Assembly: GCA_964599635.1 (NCBI GenBank)
Contig: CAZRGM010000007.1
Coordinates: 1-64,000 of the forward strand
DNA length: 64,000 bases
Reading direction: 5' to 3'
Source of the DNA: WJMT01 sp964599635
GTDB taxonomy: Bacteria > Acidobacteriota > Aminicenantia > Aminicenantales > Aminicenantaceae
Positions within the stretch are counted from its first letter, which is position 1; each line of letters opens with the position of its first letter. Both the position numbers and the translations under genes were made by a program. This document shows positions 42,990 through 52,450 of this stretch, in pieces. The notes below the pieces were generated by a model. The model had not been told where the DNA came from and did no database searches. It saw only the letters and a program-made list of their open reading frames with translations.

Positions 42990-43118
42990 AAAAATGGCGA
43001 TGTTTTATGATGAATTTTGTTTCTGCGAACTACAAGATTTTTTCAAGAACCGTTATCTGAATATTTTCCCTGTTTTTATTATCAATTTGAATCGCCATTT
43101 TTTTATGAATAATCCAGG
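42975..43118. repeat. CCTGAA-family element with long perfect inner arms (144 bp)
   Basis: CCTGACCCATTCATAAAAAA at the left, TTTTTTATGAATAATCCAGG at the right; the arms continue inward through ATGGCGAT / ATCGCCAT, giving ~28-bp inverted repeats. TTAA flanks both ends. Transcribed, it could form a hairpin with U-rich arms, and may act as a bidirectional terminator. The stop codon of the flavin reductase gene is inside it. Confidence 0.85.
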
Positions 43119-43166
43119 TTAATGAAAAAAATAGGCCAAATGACAAAAAATAAGGAGAAAACAAAA

Positions 43167-43325
43167 ATGGAATCTTATCGATGCACAATATGTGGCTATA
43201 TTTATGACCCAGAAAAAGGTGACCCTGATGGAGGGATTGAACCGGGAACCGCTTTTGAAGACATCCCTGACGACTGGGTCTGTCCTGTATGCGGTGCTTC
43301 CAAGGAGGAATTTGAGCCTGCCTGA
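43167..43325 (+). CDS. Rubredoxin
   Basis: 52 residues, the classical size. Iron ligands in YRCTICGYIYDPEKGDPDGG and WVCPVCGASKEEF (two CxxCG pairs). I chose the ATG at 43167, preceded by AAGGAG at eight bases; upstream in-frame starts add a non-conserved basic tail. Carries single electrons, typically to oxygen- or peroxide-reducing partners in anaerobes. Convergent with the NADH-dependent oxidoreductase, which may be its reductase. Confidence 0.95.
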   Translation: MESYRCTICGYIYDPEKGDPDGGIEPGTAFEDIPDDWVCPVCGASKEEFEPA

Positions 43326-43343
43326 TTAAAAAGGACGAACGGT

Positions 43344-44684
43344 TCAATCCAATTTGTGTTTTAAGGATGCAGAAACCCATGCATTCCATATAGGTGCAAA
43401 TGGGGGAGCATAAGCCGAATCAAACCACCCCAGGTCCCTAACATTTAATCCTGCGAACACAGCCACGGCCACCGGGTCTATGATCTGAGCGGCATTTCCC
43501 TCACTTACGGCTGAGGCACCCCATATCCTTCCTGACGACTTATCATAAACAATCTTAACCTTGGACTTTTTGGCATCTGGATAATAACCAGACCTGTCCC
43601 ATCTCTCAGCAACGCTGACATCTGCCTGAAGACCTTCCCTCTCTGCCTCCTCCAAACTCAACCCAGTTTTTGCCAAAGACAATTCAAAAAATTTAAAAAT
43701 TTGTGTCCCCACAATACCTGGAAAAAGAATGTCTTTTCCCGTCATATTCAGACCAGCCACCCGGCCCATCCGATTAGCTGTGGATCCCAAAGGGAAATAA
43801 ACATCTCTATCAAGTACCTTATGGTATACAGAAGCACAATCTCCTGCTGAATAAATATCTTCTTCCGAAGTTTTCCCTTTTCTGTCTATAATCAAGGCTC
43901 CGTTATCAAACGTTTTGATTTTATTGCCGCAGAAGCCAGTGGCTGGTTTGGTTCCCACAACTGAAAATACCACATCAAATTCAACTGATTTTTCCTTTGT
44001 GCTTACGATAAATCCATATTTTGTTTTATTCACCTCTTTCACAGAAGTGTTCCCAAAAAATTTAATCCCCTTTTCATCAATTTTTTCTTTAATCGAATTT
44101 CTTATTAAAGGAGGCCATGTCATGGCAGGCTCCGGAAACATCTCAAAAAAATGAACTTCAATCCCTCTTAAATTGAGCCCCTCCGCCAATTCCAGCCCAA
44201 TATTCCCAGCTCCAATAACGGCAGCTCGCTTGGGATTGTTTTTTTCTATAAACCTAAGGATATCTTTTAAATCTTCTAAATCATTTAAACTGAAAACGCC
44301 TTCTTCCTCATAATCTATAAAAGGAAGTCTATTGGGAACGGCTCCCGTCGCAATGAGTAATCTATTGTATCTTTCCTTATAAATTTCCCCGGATTTAAGG
44401 TCTTTCACTTCAACAAACTTTTCCTTTGGGGAAATATTAACCGCTTCTTTCTGTATTTCAACAGAAACCCCTCTTTTTTTCTTAAAAGTCTCGGGGGTAA
44501 AATGGATAAGCTTCTCCGTAGATTCTACGTCTCCTGATATAACATAAGGAGTCCCACAGGCTGCATAAGATATGATTTCGCCTTTATTGATCACTTTCAA
44601 AGAAGCAGCAGGCTTTTCCCGTCTTATCTGAACCGCAGCAGAAAGTCCGGCTGCGTCTGCTCCTATAATGAAATAATCTGTCAT
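43344..44684 (-). CDS. CoA-disulfide reductase/NADH oxidase-type flavoprotein
   Basis: 446 residues from the ATG at 44684 (GAGGAGAG upstream; the opening at 44774 is unsupported). FAD-binding DYFIIGADAAGLSAA (with Ala where GxGxxG is usual), redox-active Cys43 in SYAACGTPYVISG, the NAD-binding AAVIGAGNIGLELAEGL, and IYSAGDCASVYH. Cys43 is the position used by NADH oxidase, CoA-disulfide reductase and NADH peroxidase. Next to rubredoxin it may serve as a rubredoxin reductase; this is inference. Confidence 0.87.
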   Translation of the reverse strand: MTDYFIIGADAAGLSAAVQIRREKPAASLKVINKGEIISYAACGTPYVISGDVESTEKLIHFTPETFKKKRGVSVEIQKEAVNISPKEKFVEVKDLKSGEIYKERYNRLLIATGAVPNRLPFIDYEEEGVFSLNDLEDLKDILRFIEKNNPKRAAVIGAGNIGLELAEGLNLRGIEVHFFEMFPEPAMTWPPLIRNSIKEKIDEKGIKFFGNTSVKEVNKTKYGFIVSTKEKSVEFDVVFSVVGTKPATGFCGNKIKTFDNGALIIDRKGKTSEEDIYSAGDCASVYHKVLDRDVYFPLGSTANRMGRVAGLNMTGKDILFPGIVGTQIFKFFELSLAKTGLSLEEAEREGLQADVSVAERWDRSGYYPDAKKSKVKIVYDKSSGRIWGASAVSEGNAAQIIDPVAVAVFAGLNVRDLGWFDSAYAPPFAPIWNAWVSASLKHKLD

Positions 44685-44726
44685 TCTTCTCTCCTCGTGT
44701 ATTATTTTAATCCAGATTATATCAAA

Positions 44727-44903
44727 TCTGAATAATTCACAAGTCGAAGTGGCTTCAGAGGGAAAAAGGCCCACGAGAAACAGGAACGATCTTTAAACTT
44801 AATGAAAAAAAAATAAAAAGATGTGAACTTTTTGCTTCGAAATAACGTTCTTATTGAAGAAGGGCCCTTCAAGTCCTTTAGAAAACTAGTTGAATAAATC
44901 AGG
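44727..44903. repeat. CCTGAA-family element (177 bp)
   Basis: Left end TCTGAATAATTCACAAGTCG, right end GTTGAATAAATCAGG. The interior shares little with other copies. It occupies most of the gap between the divergent oxidoreductase and DUF5916 genes, so it lies where both promoters should be. Flanks do not show a duplication. Confidence 0.7.
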
Positions 44904-44927
44904 TTGACCATAAGAAGGAGAGATATA

Positions 44928-47162
44928 ATGTTACGGAAATGTTTAGGGTTGCTTTTCAGCGGACTCATCTTAGCCAGTTTTGTCTTTTCAGAGGAGGATA
45001 TAAAAGTCAAAGCAAAAATTTTTGATATACCCAGAACAGATTCAAAAATCAATATTAACGGAGTTCTGGACGAAAAAGCATGGTCAGACGCTTTGAAATT
45101 AAATCTGGATATAGAAGTCTCGCCAGCAGAAAATGTGCCGGCCCCTGTGGATACAGAGCTTTATTTGATCTACGACACCAACTCCCTGTATGTGGGATGC
45201 CGGGCCTTTGATCCAGAACCTAAAAAAATAAGGGCTTATCTTTCTGACCGCGATGAAGCCTGGCAGGATGACTCCATCGGATTAATCATCGATACCTTTA
45301 ATGACCAAAATAGAGCTTTTGCCTTTTTTGTAAATCCCTTGGGCATTCAAGGAGATGAAATTATGAGCAACGGCGGCTCACAAGAGGATATGTCTTGGGA
45401 TGCCATTTGGAACTCTGCAGGCCAGATCACTGATTTTGGTTATGTGGTGGAAATCGCGATTCCCTTCAGAGCCTTACAGTTCCAGCCTTCAAAAGAAGAT
45501 CAGATCTGGGGCTTTGCACCGGTTCGCAATTATCCCAGAAGCCGGCGGCATCAAATCAGTTCTTTCCCTTTAGACCGGAATGAAATACAATGTATTCTCT
45601 GTCAGCTTCCTAAAATCAGGGGATTCTCCGGAGCCGAACCTGGGCGCAATATCGAACTGGATCCCACCGTGGTGGGACTCTACTCAGAGGGAAAAGAGGA
45701 CTACCCTGAAGGGGACTTAAAAAAACAAGATTCTCTTGGAAATTTGGGAATCTCAGGAAGATGGGGACTGACCAATAACATGACTCTGAGTGCCGCTTTT
45801 AATCCAGACTTTTCGCAGGTAGAAGCGGATGTGGCTCAATTGGATATCAATAAACAGTTTGCTCTCTATTATCCAGAAAAGAGGCCTTTTTTTCTGGAAG
45901 GTCAGGACTTTTTTGAAACACCGGTTCAGGCTCTCTACACCCGATCCATTGCAGATCCTGCCTGGGGAATGAAAATTTCAGGAAAAGAGGGAAAGAATAC
46001 CATTGGTTTTTTCTCCGCTCAGGATCAGCTGACAAATCTGCTTTTCCCAGGTTCTCAGGGATCTAGCTCAGGCTCTTTGAACCAGCGCTCCTTTTCCAAT
46101 GTCCTTCGCTACCGTCGGGATATTGGAGGAGGATCAACTCTTGGGATTCTCATGACGGACAGAGAAGGCGAACAATACCACAACCGCCTGGCTGGATTGG
46201 ATGGCTTGCTGAGGCTCAATAAATCGGATCTTGTGACTTTCCAGTTCTTGGGTTCTCAGACTGCCTATCCAGACTCCTTCGTTAAAGATTACAGCCAAGA
46301 TACGGGAGAACTTTATGGATACGCAGCCAATATTGGAATCTCGCGTCAGAAAAAAAATTATGTGCTTTTTGGCTCTTATGAAGATTTCAATCCTGAATTC
46401 CGTGCAGACCTGGGATTTGTCCCTCAAGTGGACTACCGTAACTTTGAGTTGGGGGGAGGATATATATATGTAGGAACTGAAACGAGCTTTTTCTCTGAAA
46501 TTGATGCGACAGCAAACTATGACCAGACCAACGACCACCGAGGCAGTCTTCTGGAAAGAGAGCTGGAGGCTAACGTTTATTTCAGCGGCCCTATGCAGTC
46601 AAGCCTTTCAGTGACAGCAGGAATCAGAAAAAAAGTCTACCAACAAGAACCTTTCTCCCAATTTTTTAACCACATATTCTTTTCCATCCATCCCACAGGA
46701 ACTTTTTACGGGGATATCTATATAAGCTATGGGGATGAGATCGACTATACCCACATCCGGGCAGGGAAATACCTTCAGTTGAGTCCAGAGATGAATTGGA
46801 AATTAGGGAACCACTTTAATGTCAGTTTCAGCTATCATTACAAATGGTTAAAAATAGAAAGAGAAAGGCTTTTCCTCGTACAGCTTCCTCAAATACGCCT
46901 TGTTTATCACTTCAATAACAGAGCTTTTTTCCGCGCTATCCTTCAGTACCAGGACATTGACAGAAATCTCAACCTCTATGAAGACGATGTGGATCCTCAA
47001 ACCAGAACTCTTTTCTCGCAGCTTCTGTTTTCTTATAAATTGAATCCCCGCACAGTCCTTTTTCTCGGCTACAGCGATAATTATCTAGGATTCCATGATA
47101 TCAATTTAACCCAAACTGACCGGACCTTTTTTATCAAGGTCGGTTATGCCTGGACCCTGTAA
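44928..47162 (+). CDS. DUF5916-type outer-membrane protein with CBM9-like domain
   Basis: 744 residues from the ATG at 44928 (AAGGAGAG upstream). A signal peptide (CLGLLFSGLILASFVFS) precedes an N-terminal CBM9-like domain (ININGVLDEKAWSDA, LYLIYDTNSLYVGCRAFDP, DDSIGLIIDTFNDQNRAFAF). The C-terminal half is a DUF5916 beta-barrel rich in aromatic alternation (YPEKRPFFLEGQDFFETP is characteristic) and ends with a terminal aromatic strand (FIKVGYAWTL). Probably an outer-membrane carbohydrate- or peptide-related protein; function not established. Confidence 0.85.
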   Translation: MLRKCLGLLFSGLILASFVFSEEDIKVKAKIFDIPRTDSKININGVLDEKAWSDALKLNLDIEVSPAENVPAPVDTELYLIYDTNSLYVGCRAFDPEPKKIRAYLSDRDEAWQDDSIGLIIDTFNDQNRAFAFFVNPLGIQGDEIMSNGGSQEDMSWDAIWNSAGQITDFGYVVEIAIPFRALQFQPSKEDQIWGFAPVRNYPRSRRHQISSFPLDRNEIQCILCQLPKIRGFSGAEPGRNIELDPTVVGLYSEGKEDYPEGDLKKQDSLGNLGISGRWGLTNNMTLSAAFNPDFSQVEADVAQLDINKQFALYYPEKRPFFLEGQDFFETPVQALYTRSIADPAWGMKISGKEGKNTIGFFSAQDQLTNLLFPGSQGSSSGSLNQRSFSNVLRYRRDIGGGSTLGILMTDREGEQYHNRLAGLDGLLRLNKSDLVTFQFLGSQTAYPDSFVKDYSQDTGELYGYAANIGISRQKKNYVLFGSYEDFNPEFRADLGFVPQVDYRNFELGGGYIYVGTETSFFSEIDATANYDQTNDHRGSLLERELEANVYFSGPMQSSLSVTAGIRKKVYQQEPFSQFFNHIFFSIHPTGTFYGDIYISYGDEIDYTHIRAGKYLQLSPEMNWKLGNHFNVSFSYHYKWLKIERERLFLVQLPQIRLVYHFNNRAFFRAILQYQDIDRNLNLYEDDVDPQTRTLFSQLLFSYKLNPRTVLFLGYSDNYLGFHDINLTQTDRTFFIKVGYAWTL

Positions 47163-47181
47163 AAAGAAATTTTATCTAAAA

Positions 47182-48054
47182 TCAGAACAATACTTTAACT
47201 CCAACGGCCAGTTTCAGAAAAGAGGGGTTAAATTCAAAGGGATCAATCAATTCATCCATATAATCTCCCAATTCTCGATCGACCGTATAAGTGATATCCC
47301 ATATGTATGATTCAAATTCACCGCTGACATCTGTATACCAGGCCATTAAATATTTCTTCAATATAAAATATCTGGCTTCCACTGTAAATGCCGTATTAGG
47401 GGATAAATGAATGTCCAAACCCCCACCCACATTGAATCCAACTCCGCTTAAATCCTCTATCACATCAGCATAGGGGCCAATATAATCAAAATCCCCCCAG
47501 TCATCTTCAAATCCAAATCCAATAATAGAGCTCCCCTCTATCTCTCCACTGTAATAAGAAACACCGGCGCTAATCCACGGACTGAACATACTTTTCTGAT
47601 ACTGATAAAAAAGATTAAGACTGAGAACCATCAGCTTTGCAGTCCCTGCAATGTTCCAGGAACAGCCTTCATTAATATTTTCCTCATAATAATAATCATA
47701 TCCAGAGGCATTATAAGTACTGATTCCAGTCATATCTGAATTGAAGTTGTAATCCAGAGCCAACTGCACTCCGATGCCCCTATTGATGAGAAAACTGATA
47801 TCCCCTCCAATGGATAATGGAATGCTTAACTCAGGGAGAATTTCACCATATTCTGAATCAATAGTAAAATAATAGGCTTCCCAAGAACCATAGTCATAAA
47901 AGCTATCTGTCAACCCGTATCCCAATGTGGAACCAAAATTGAGTCCGACTTCTATTTTAAAAGGCCTGTCAGGCCTTCGGATTTGAGCCACAAGCACTCC
48001 TGAAAAACAGAAAGCCAAAACAATAACTCCTCCCAACTTGACAAGCTTTTTCAT
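47182..48054 (-). CDS. Outer-membrane beta-barrel protein
   Basis: 290 residues. Signal peptide MKKLVKLGGVIVLAFCFSGVLVAQ. The mature part has alternating aromatic/glycine strands (PFKIEVGLNFGSTLGYGL, GGDISFLINRGIGVQLALDYNF, GVGFNVGGGLDIHLSPNTAFTVEARYF) and ends in a C-terminal aromatic strand (LAVGVKVLF), as required for Bam-dependent insertion. OmpA/OmpW-like eight-stranded barrel; ligand unknown. Convergent with the DUF5916 gene. Confidence 0.8.
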   Translation of the reverse strand: MKKLVKLGGVIVLAFCFSGVLVAQIRRPDRPFKIEVGLNFGSTLGYGLTDSFYDYGSWEAYYFTIDSEYGEILPELSIPLSIGGDISFLINRGIGVQLALDYNFNSDMTGISTYNASGYDYYYEENINEGCSWNIAGTAKLMVLSLNLFYQYQKSMFSPWISAGVSYYSGEIEGSSIIGFGFEDDWGDFDYIGPYADVIEDLSGVGFNVGGGLDIHLSPNTAFTVEARYFILKKYLMAWYTDVSGEFESYIWDITYTVDRELGDYMDELIDPFEFNPSFLKLAVGVKVLF

Positions 48055-48161
48055 ATTTATTCTCCCTTTTCATAGATTTTTCTCAGTTGATTTTAATGTT
48101 GAATTTTTTATAAATCAAGAAAAACATTTCAACTCATCCCAGGGATAAATTAAATTCCATT

Positions 48162-50237
48162 CTATCTTTCGTTGATCCCACCTGCTTTGATGATCCTCAT
48201 GAATTCATCCTGTGAAATGATCTTGACGTTGAGCTTCTGAGCCTTCTGGAGTTTGCTTCCCGGATTCCTTCCGACCACTAAATAGTCCGTCTCTTTACTG
48301 ACACTGGAAGTGGCCCTCCCTCCCAGTTCTTCAACCACACTTTTGGCCTCATCACGAGTGAATTTTTCCAACTCACCCGTAAATACAAAAGTTTGGTTCT
48401 CAAAAATTTTTTTCTGCTTCGTCGGCAATTTCTTTATTTCAATCCCAGCTTCCTGAAGTTCCTGGATCACTCTAAGGTTTTCTCTTCTCTTGAAAAATTT
48501 GACCACACTTTGGGCAATCTCAGAACCTATTTCATGAATTTCCTCCAGCTCTTTTTGATCTGCTTTTTCAAGCGCTTCTAAACTCTGAAACTCCTGAGCC
48601 AAAACCCGGGCCACATGCTGACCCACATGACGAATACCCAACGCATACAGAAACTTATCCAGCCGGGGCTGTTTGGCTTTTTGAATGTCGTTAAACAGAT
48701 TAGAAGCTGATTTTTCAGCAAATCCTGGTAGATTCTTTAAATCTTTCTCAGTAAGCCTGTAAAGATCAGCGATATCTTTGACCATATCTCTCTCTCCCAG
48801 ATGCTGAACAATCTTCTTTCCGAGCCCATGAATATCCATAGCATCCCGTGAGCCATAATGCAGTATGTGTTCTCTGAGTTGAGCTCGGCAGAATAATCCA
48901 CCCGGACAAAAATAATAAGCTCCTTCTCTAAAAACTTCAGCCCCACAAACAGGACATTTTTTGGGCATGGAAAATTTCTTTCCTCTCTTTTTACCAGGTT
49001 CCTCCACACGCTCGACAACCTCAGGGATAACATCCCCAGCCCTGGCAATTCTGACTTTATCTCCCGGCCGTAAATCTTTTCTCCTCACCTCATCTTCATT
49101 ATGAAGAGTGGCACGGCTGACTGTCACCCCTCCGACATCCACAGGCTGAAGAAGCGCTACCGGAGTCAGCATTCCTGTCCGACCCACCTGAATCACTATA
49201 TCCACAAGTCGAGTTTCCTCTTGTTTCGGTGGGAATTTCCACGCAATCGCCCAACGGGGGCTCCGCTGTCTTGTCCCGAGTCTATCCCAAATTTTTTTCT
49301 GGTTGACTTTAATGACAATCCCATCTATCTCATACGGCAAATCATCCCTTCTTTGGGAAAGTTCCTGACGATAACTCCTGACTTGCTCAAAAGAATCACA
49401 TTTCTTATTGTTTTTATCTGTCCTGAGTCCCCATTTAGGAAACTGCTCAAGCTCCTCCCAATGAGAATTAAACTCAGTCCCTTCTATTTTAAGTATTTCG
49501 TAAAACATAATATCCAGTGGCTTTTCAGCTACCTTTTTAGAGTCAAGCTGCATCATAATACCCGAGGCTGCATTCCGGGGATTGGCAAAGGGCTGCTCCG
49601 CCCTCTCTATCCTTTCCTTATTGATTTTATAAAAACCCTTCTTAGGCATAAAAACTTCTCCCCTGAGTGCAAGAAAATGGGGAATCTTTTTCCCTTCTTC
49701 CTTGAGAAGCTGCAGGTTCAAAGATCGAATCGTCTTTAAATTCTCAGAAATATCCTGGCCGACGCTGCCGTCTCCTCTTGTGGCCCCATAATTGAACACT
49801 CCTTCTCTATAGACCACCTCTACAGAGAGCCCATCAAATTTTGGTTCCACCACATAAAGAGATCCCTTTTCTTCGTCAATGTTTTTTTTGATGAATTCGT
49901 CAAAATCTCTGGCTTCCTCCTCGTCCAGAGCAGCATTCAGACTGAGTATAGGGACAATATGTTTGACTTTTTTGTGCTCGTCCACAGGAGGAGCCCCAAC
50001 TTTTTGGGTGGGAGAAGAATTTGTTCTGAGCTCCGGAAAGGCCCGTTCAATCTCCTGAAGTCTGTGGAAAAGCTTATCATACAGAGCATCAGATATCTCA
50101 GGCTGATTTTTGACATAATACAAATAATTATGATAATTGATTCCTTCTCTCAGAGCTTCCGCTTCTTTCTCAGCTTCATCCTTTGATATCTTGGCCATAT
50201 CCTTGAATTCTGTGTTGAAATTTTTTTTGAAATTCAT
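48162..50237 (-). CDS. ligA: NAD-dependent DNA ligase
   Basis: 691 residues. Joins nicks using NAD+. Domain Ia (YHNYLYYVKNQPEISDALYD), adenylation site Lys133 in VEPKFDGLSVEVVY, GATRGDGSVGQDI, OB fold, zinc finger (CPVCGAEVFREGAYYFCPGG), helix-hairpin-helix repeats, and a C-terminal BRCT domain (FVFTGELEKFTRDEAKSVVEE). The N-terminus has about 13 extra residues before MAKISK, and the start could be the internal ATG. It follows polX by 18 bp, a DNA-repair operon. Confidence 0.95.
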   Translation of the reverse strand: MNFKKNFNTEFKDMAKISKDEAEKEAEALREGINYHNYLYYVKNQPEISDALYDKLFHRLQEIERAFPELRTNSSPTQKVGAPPVDEHKKVKHIVPILSLNAALDEEEARDFDEFIKKNIDEEKGSLYVVEPKFDGLSVEVVYREGVFNYGATRGDGSVGQDISENLKTIRSLNLQLLKEEGKKIPHFLALRGEVFMPKKGFYKINKERIERAEQPFANPRNAASGIMMQLDSKKVAEKPLDIMFYEILKIEGTEFNSHWEELEQFPKWGLRTDKNNKKCDSFEQVRSYRQELSQRRDDLPYEIDGIVIKVNQKKIWDRLGTRQRSPRWAIAWKFPPKQEETRLVDIVIQVGRTGMLTPVALLQPVDVGGVTVSRATLHNEDEVRRKDLRPGDKVRIARAGDVIPEVVERVEEPGKKRGKKFSMPKKCPVCGAEVFREGAYYFCPGGLFCRAQLREHILHYGSRDAMDIHGLGKKIVQHLGERDMVKDIADLYRLTEKDLKNLPGFAEKSASNLFNDIQKAKQPRLDKFLYALGIRHVGQHVARVLAQEFQSLEALEKADQKELEEIHEIGSEIAQSVVKFFKRRENLRVIQELQEAGIEIKKLPTKQKKIFENQTFVFTGELEKFTRDEAKSVVEELGGRATSSVSKETDYLVVGRNPGSKLQKAQKLNVKIISQDEFMRIIKAGGINER

Positions 50238-50255
50238 TAAATTCTCAACCTTACT

Positions 50256-51995
50256 CTAGGAACGCTTAAGCATCTTTTTTAAATCACTCCATTTCCGGGT
50301 GTTAAGAACATCCCTGGCTTCCAACCAACCCCTTCTTGCCTGTCCCACACCAAACCGCATAAAATTCAGATCACTTAGGCTGTGCGCATCTGTTGATATG
50401 GCGATTTTAACTCCCTCTTCTTTAGCTATTTTGCAGTAAATATCATTTAAATCCAAACGATATGGATGGGCATTGAGCTCCATAAAACAGTTCCTTTCTT
50501 TGGCTGATCTAATCAGTTTCTCCAGGTCGACCTCATAAGGAGGCCGTTCATTGATCAATCTTCCACTGGGATGACATAGGATATTGACATAAGGATTATC
50601 CATGGCTTTGAGAATTCTGCTGGTCTGTTTTTCCTGGCTCAGTTTGAATTTATAATGAACAGAGCATAGAACTAAATCCAAATCTTTGAGTATCACATCT
50701 GGAAGATCTAGAGAACCGTCCTCTAAGATATCCATTTCTATGGCTTTGAGAATTCGGATGCCCTTCAATTCCTGATTGATTTTATCAATTTCTTCCATCT
50801 GTTCAGCTAATCTCTTTTCATCCAAACCATGGGCCACGGTTAAATGCTTGGAATGGTCAGATATAGCCATATAACTATATCCCCTTTCTTTTCCCGCTTC
50901 AGCCATTTCCTTAATAGTGTTATGTCCATCACTATAAGTAGTGTGCATATGAAGGTCCCCCTCAATATCATCTAACTCTAAAAGATTCGGCAGATTCCCT
51001 TTTTGGGCCGCTTTGATTTCACCCCGATCTTCTCTGAGCTCCGGCTCAATAAAAGGAAGATCTACTTTTTCGTAGACCTCTTTCTCTGTTTTTCCAGCTA
51101 TCCTTTGATCACCTTTAAAAACTCCGTACTCATTGATTTTTAAATTCTTGCTCACTCCAGTCTTACGGACAGCGATGTTATGATCTTTGGAGCCCGTGAA
51201 ATAAAGGAGCGCCGCTCCATAGCTTTCCGGCTTTATGACCCTAAGATCTACCTGGAACCCGGTTCTCAGCAGGACTGATGACTTGGTTTCCCCTTTTGAG
51301 ATGACTTTTCCCACGTCATCATATCCGACAAAACGATCCATGATGTGGGTTCCCTTCTCACATATGGCTAAAATATCCAAATCTCCGACAGTCTCTCTTC
51401 TTCTTCGATAACTTCCCGCAATTTGAATCTTTTTAATTCCTTTTATCTTTTCTAAATACTCCCTGTATGTCTCAGCAATTTGTTCAGCCTGCATCAGCCT
51501 AATTCTTTCTTTTCCGCCATGCTTCTTTCTTTCTTCCTCTATGCGCTCGATTTCTTCCAGAATATTCCTTTCTGTTTTATCTCCAAAACCATCAAGTTTC
51601 CGTAACTTATGGGCCTGAGCCGCTTTTTTAAGATCTTCTACCGATTGAACCCCTAATTCATGAAACAGAACTTTTATCTTTTTAGGGCCCATTCCTTGAA
51701 TTTTCATCAACTTACTTAGATCTGCAGGGATCTCCTTTCTGAGCTCCTGCAGCATGGAAAGTTTGCCTGATTCTATGATTTCTTTTATTTTTTCAGCAAG
51801 ATCTTTCCCAATCCCAGGCAATTGAGTTAAGTCTTCTCTATTTTGGATCATTCCAGCCAAATCACGAGACTGACTGGTCACAGTCCGCGCAGCATTCTGG
51901 TAGGCTCTGACTCTGAATGGATTGTCCCCTTTGATTTCCAAGAGTACTGCCACCTGGCTAAAAATATCAGCCACATCGCTGTTATGGACAGGCAT
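50256..51995 (-). CDS. polX: Family X DNA polymerase with PHP domain
   Basis: 579 residues from the ATG at 51995 (GGAGATAAAGG upstream; the longer opening at 52034 is not needed). The N-terminal HhH-containing lyase-like domain (ADIFSQVAVLLEIKGDNPFRVRAYQNAARTV), nucleotidyltransferase palm (IAGSYRRRRETVGDLDILAI), and a C-terminal PHP domain with metal-binding DLHMHTTYSDGHNTI, AISDHSKHL and MELNAHPYR. Base-excision repair polymerase with 3'-5' exonuclease in the PHP part, as in other bacteria. Upstream of ligA. Confidence 0.95.
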   Translation of the reverse strand: MPVHNSDVADIFSQVAVLLEIKGDNPFRVRAYQNAARTVTSQSRDLAGMIQNREDLTQLPGIGKDLAEKIKEIIESGKLSMLQELRKEIPADLSKLMKIQGMGPKKIKVLFHELGVQSVEDLKKAAQAHKLRKLDGFGDKTERNILEEIERIEEERKKHGGKERIRLMQAEQIAETYREYLEKIKGIKKIQIAGSYRRRRETVGDLDILAICEKGTHIMDRFVGYDDVGKVISKGETKSSVLLRTGFQVDLRVIKPESYGAALLYFTGSKDHNIAVRKTGVSKNLKINEYGVFKGDQRIAGKTEKEVYEKVDLPFIEPELREDRGEIKAAQKGNLPNLLELDDIEGDLHMHTTYSDGHNTIKEMAEAGKERGYSYMAISDHSKHLTVAHGLDEKRLAEQMEEIDKINQELKGIRILKAIEMDILEDGSLDLPDVILKDLDLVLCSVHYKFKLSQEKQTSRILKAMDNPYVNILCHPSGRLINERPPYEVDLEKLIRSAKERNCFMELNAHPYRLDLNDIYCKIAKEEGVKIAISTDAHSLSDLNFMRFGVGQARRGWLEARDVLNTRKWSDLKKMLKRS

Positions 51996-52074
51996 CCCTT
52001 TATCTCCTAAATTCTTTCTTTTCAAGGATATCAATTAAATTGGAGAGAGTCAACTAAACCAGGGGGAAGATTGG

Positions 52075-52147
52075 TGGAGCTGATGGGATTTGAACCCACG
52101 ACCTCTTGACTGCCAGTCAAGCGTTCTCCCAACTGAACTACAGCCCC
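52075..52147 (-). tRNA. tRNA-Ala (GGC)
   Basis: 73 nt. Acceptor GGGGCTG pairs with CAGCTCC (one G-T pair); the stem CTTGA/TCAAG encloses CTGGCAG, giving anticodon GGC; T arm GTGGGTTTGAATCCCAT; discriminator A. Lies between polX and ftsH on the minus strand. Confidence 0.95.
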
Positions 52148-52377
52148 ACACAAAATTCATTGGGCTCATCAATCATAATAAAACAAAGTGGATCAGTCAA
52201 GTCATAGGAAAAATGGAGCCTTGGATAGTGATGAATCCAAAATAGTGAATTGGTAATCTTAAATAGCAAAAGCAGCCGCCCTTAATTAAACAGACAAAAA
52301 TATCAGGTCAGGTTTATCTTTAACTTTATGAGGAAGATCCTAACCTATCTATGAAAATTGAGGTTATCGGCGTTTTT

Positions 52378-52392
52378 AACGAATAATTTAGG
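52378..52392. repeat. Single CCTGAA-family end upstream of ftsH
   Basis: AACGAATAATTTAGG preceded by ATCGGCGTTTTT resembles the right terminus and inner arm of the family. The partner end in 52150-52370 is not clear. The ftsH -35 box begins directly at its outer edge. The 303-bp gap 52148-52450 contains no gene. Confidence 0.45.
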
Positions 52393-52421
52393 TTAACAAT
52401 TCTTATAAAAAATGCTAGAAT
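52393..52421 (+). promoter_or_regulatory. Sigma70 promoter of ftsH operon
   Basis: TTAACA (52393-52398), 17-bp spacer, TAGAAT (52416-52421), 30 bp before the ftsH ATG. No alternative heat-shock type motif was recognised. The -35 box abuts the end of a repeat element. Confidence 0.6.
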
Positions 52422-52450
52422 AGAGCGGCAGGTTTCTACAGGAAAAATTA

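Noticed and set aside
49101..49739. 212-codon plus-strand frame opposite ligA
   Set aside because: Antisense shadow of the ligase domain; no start signals.
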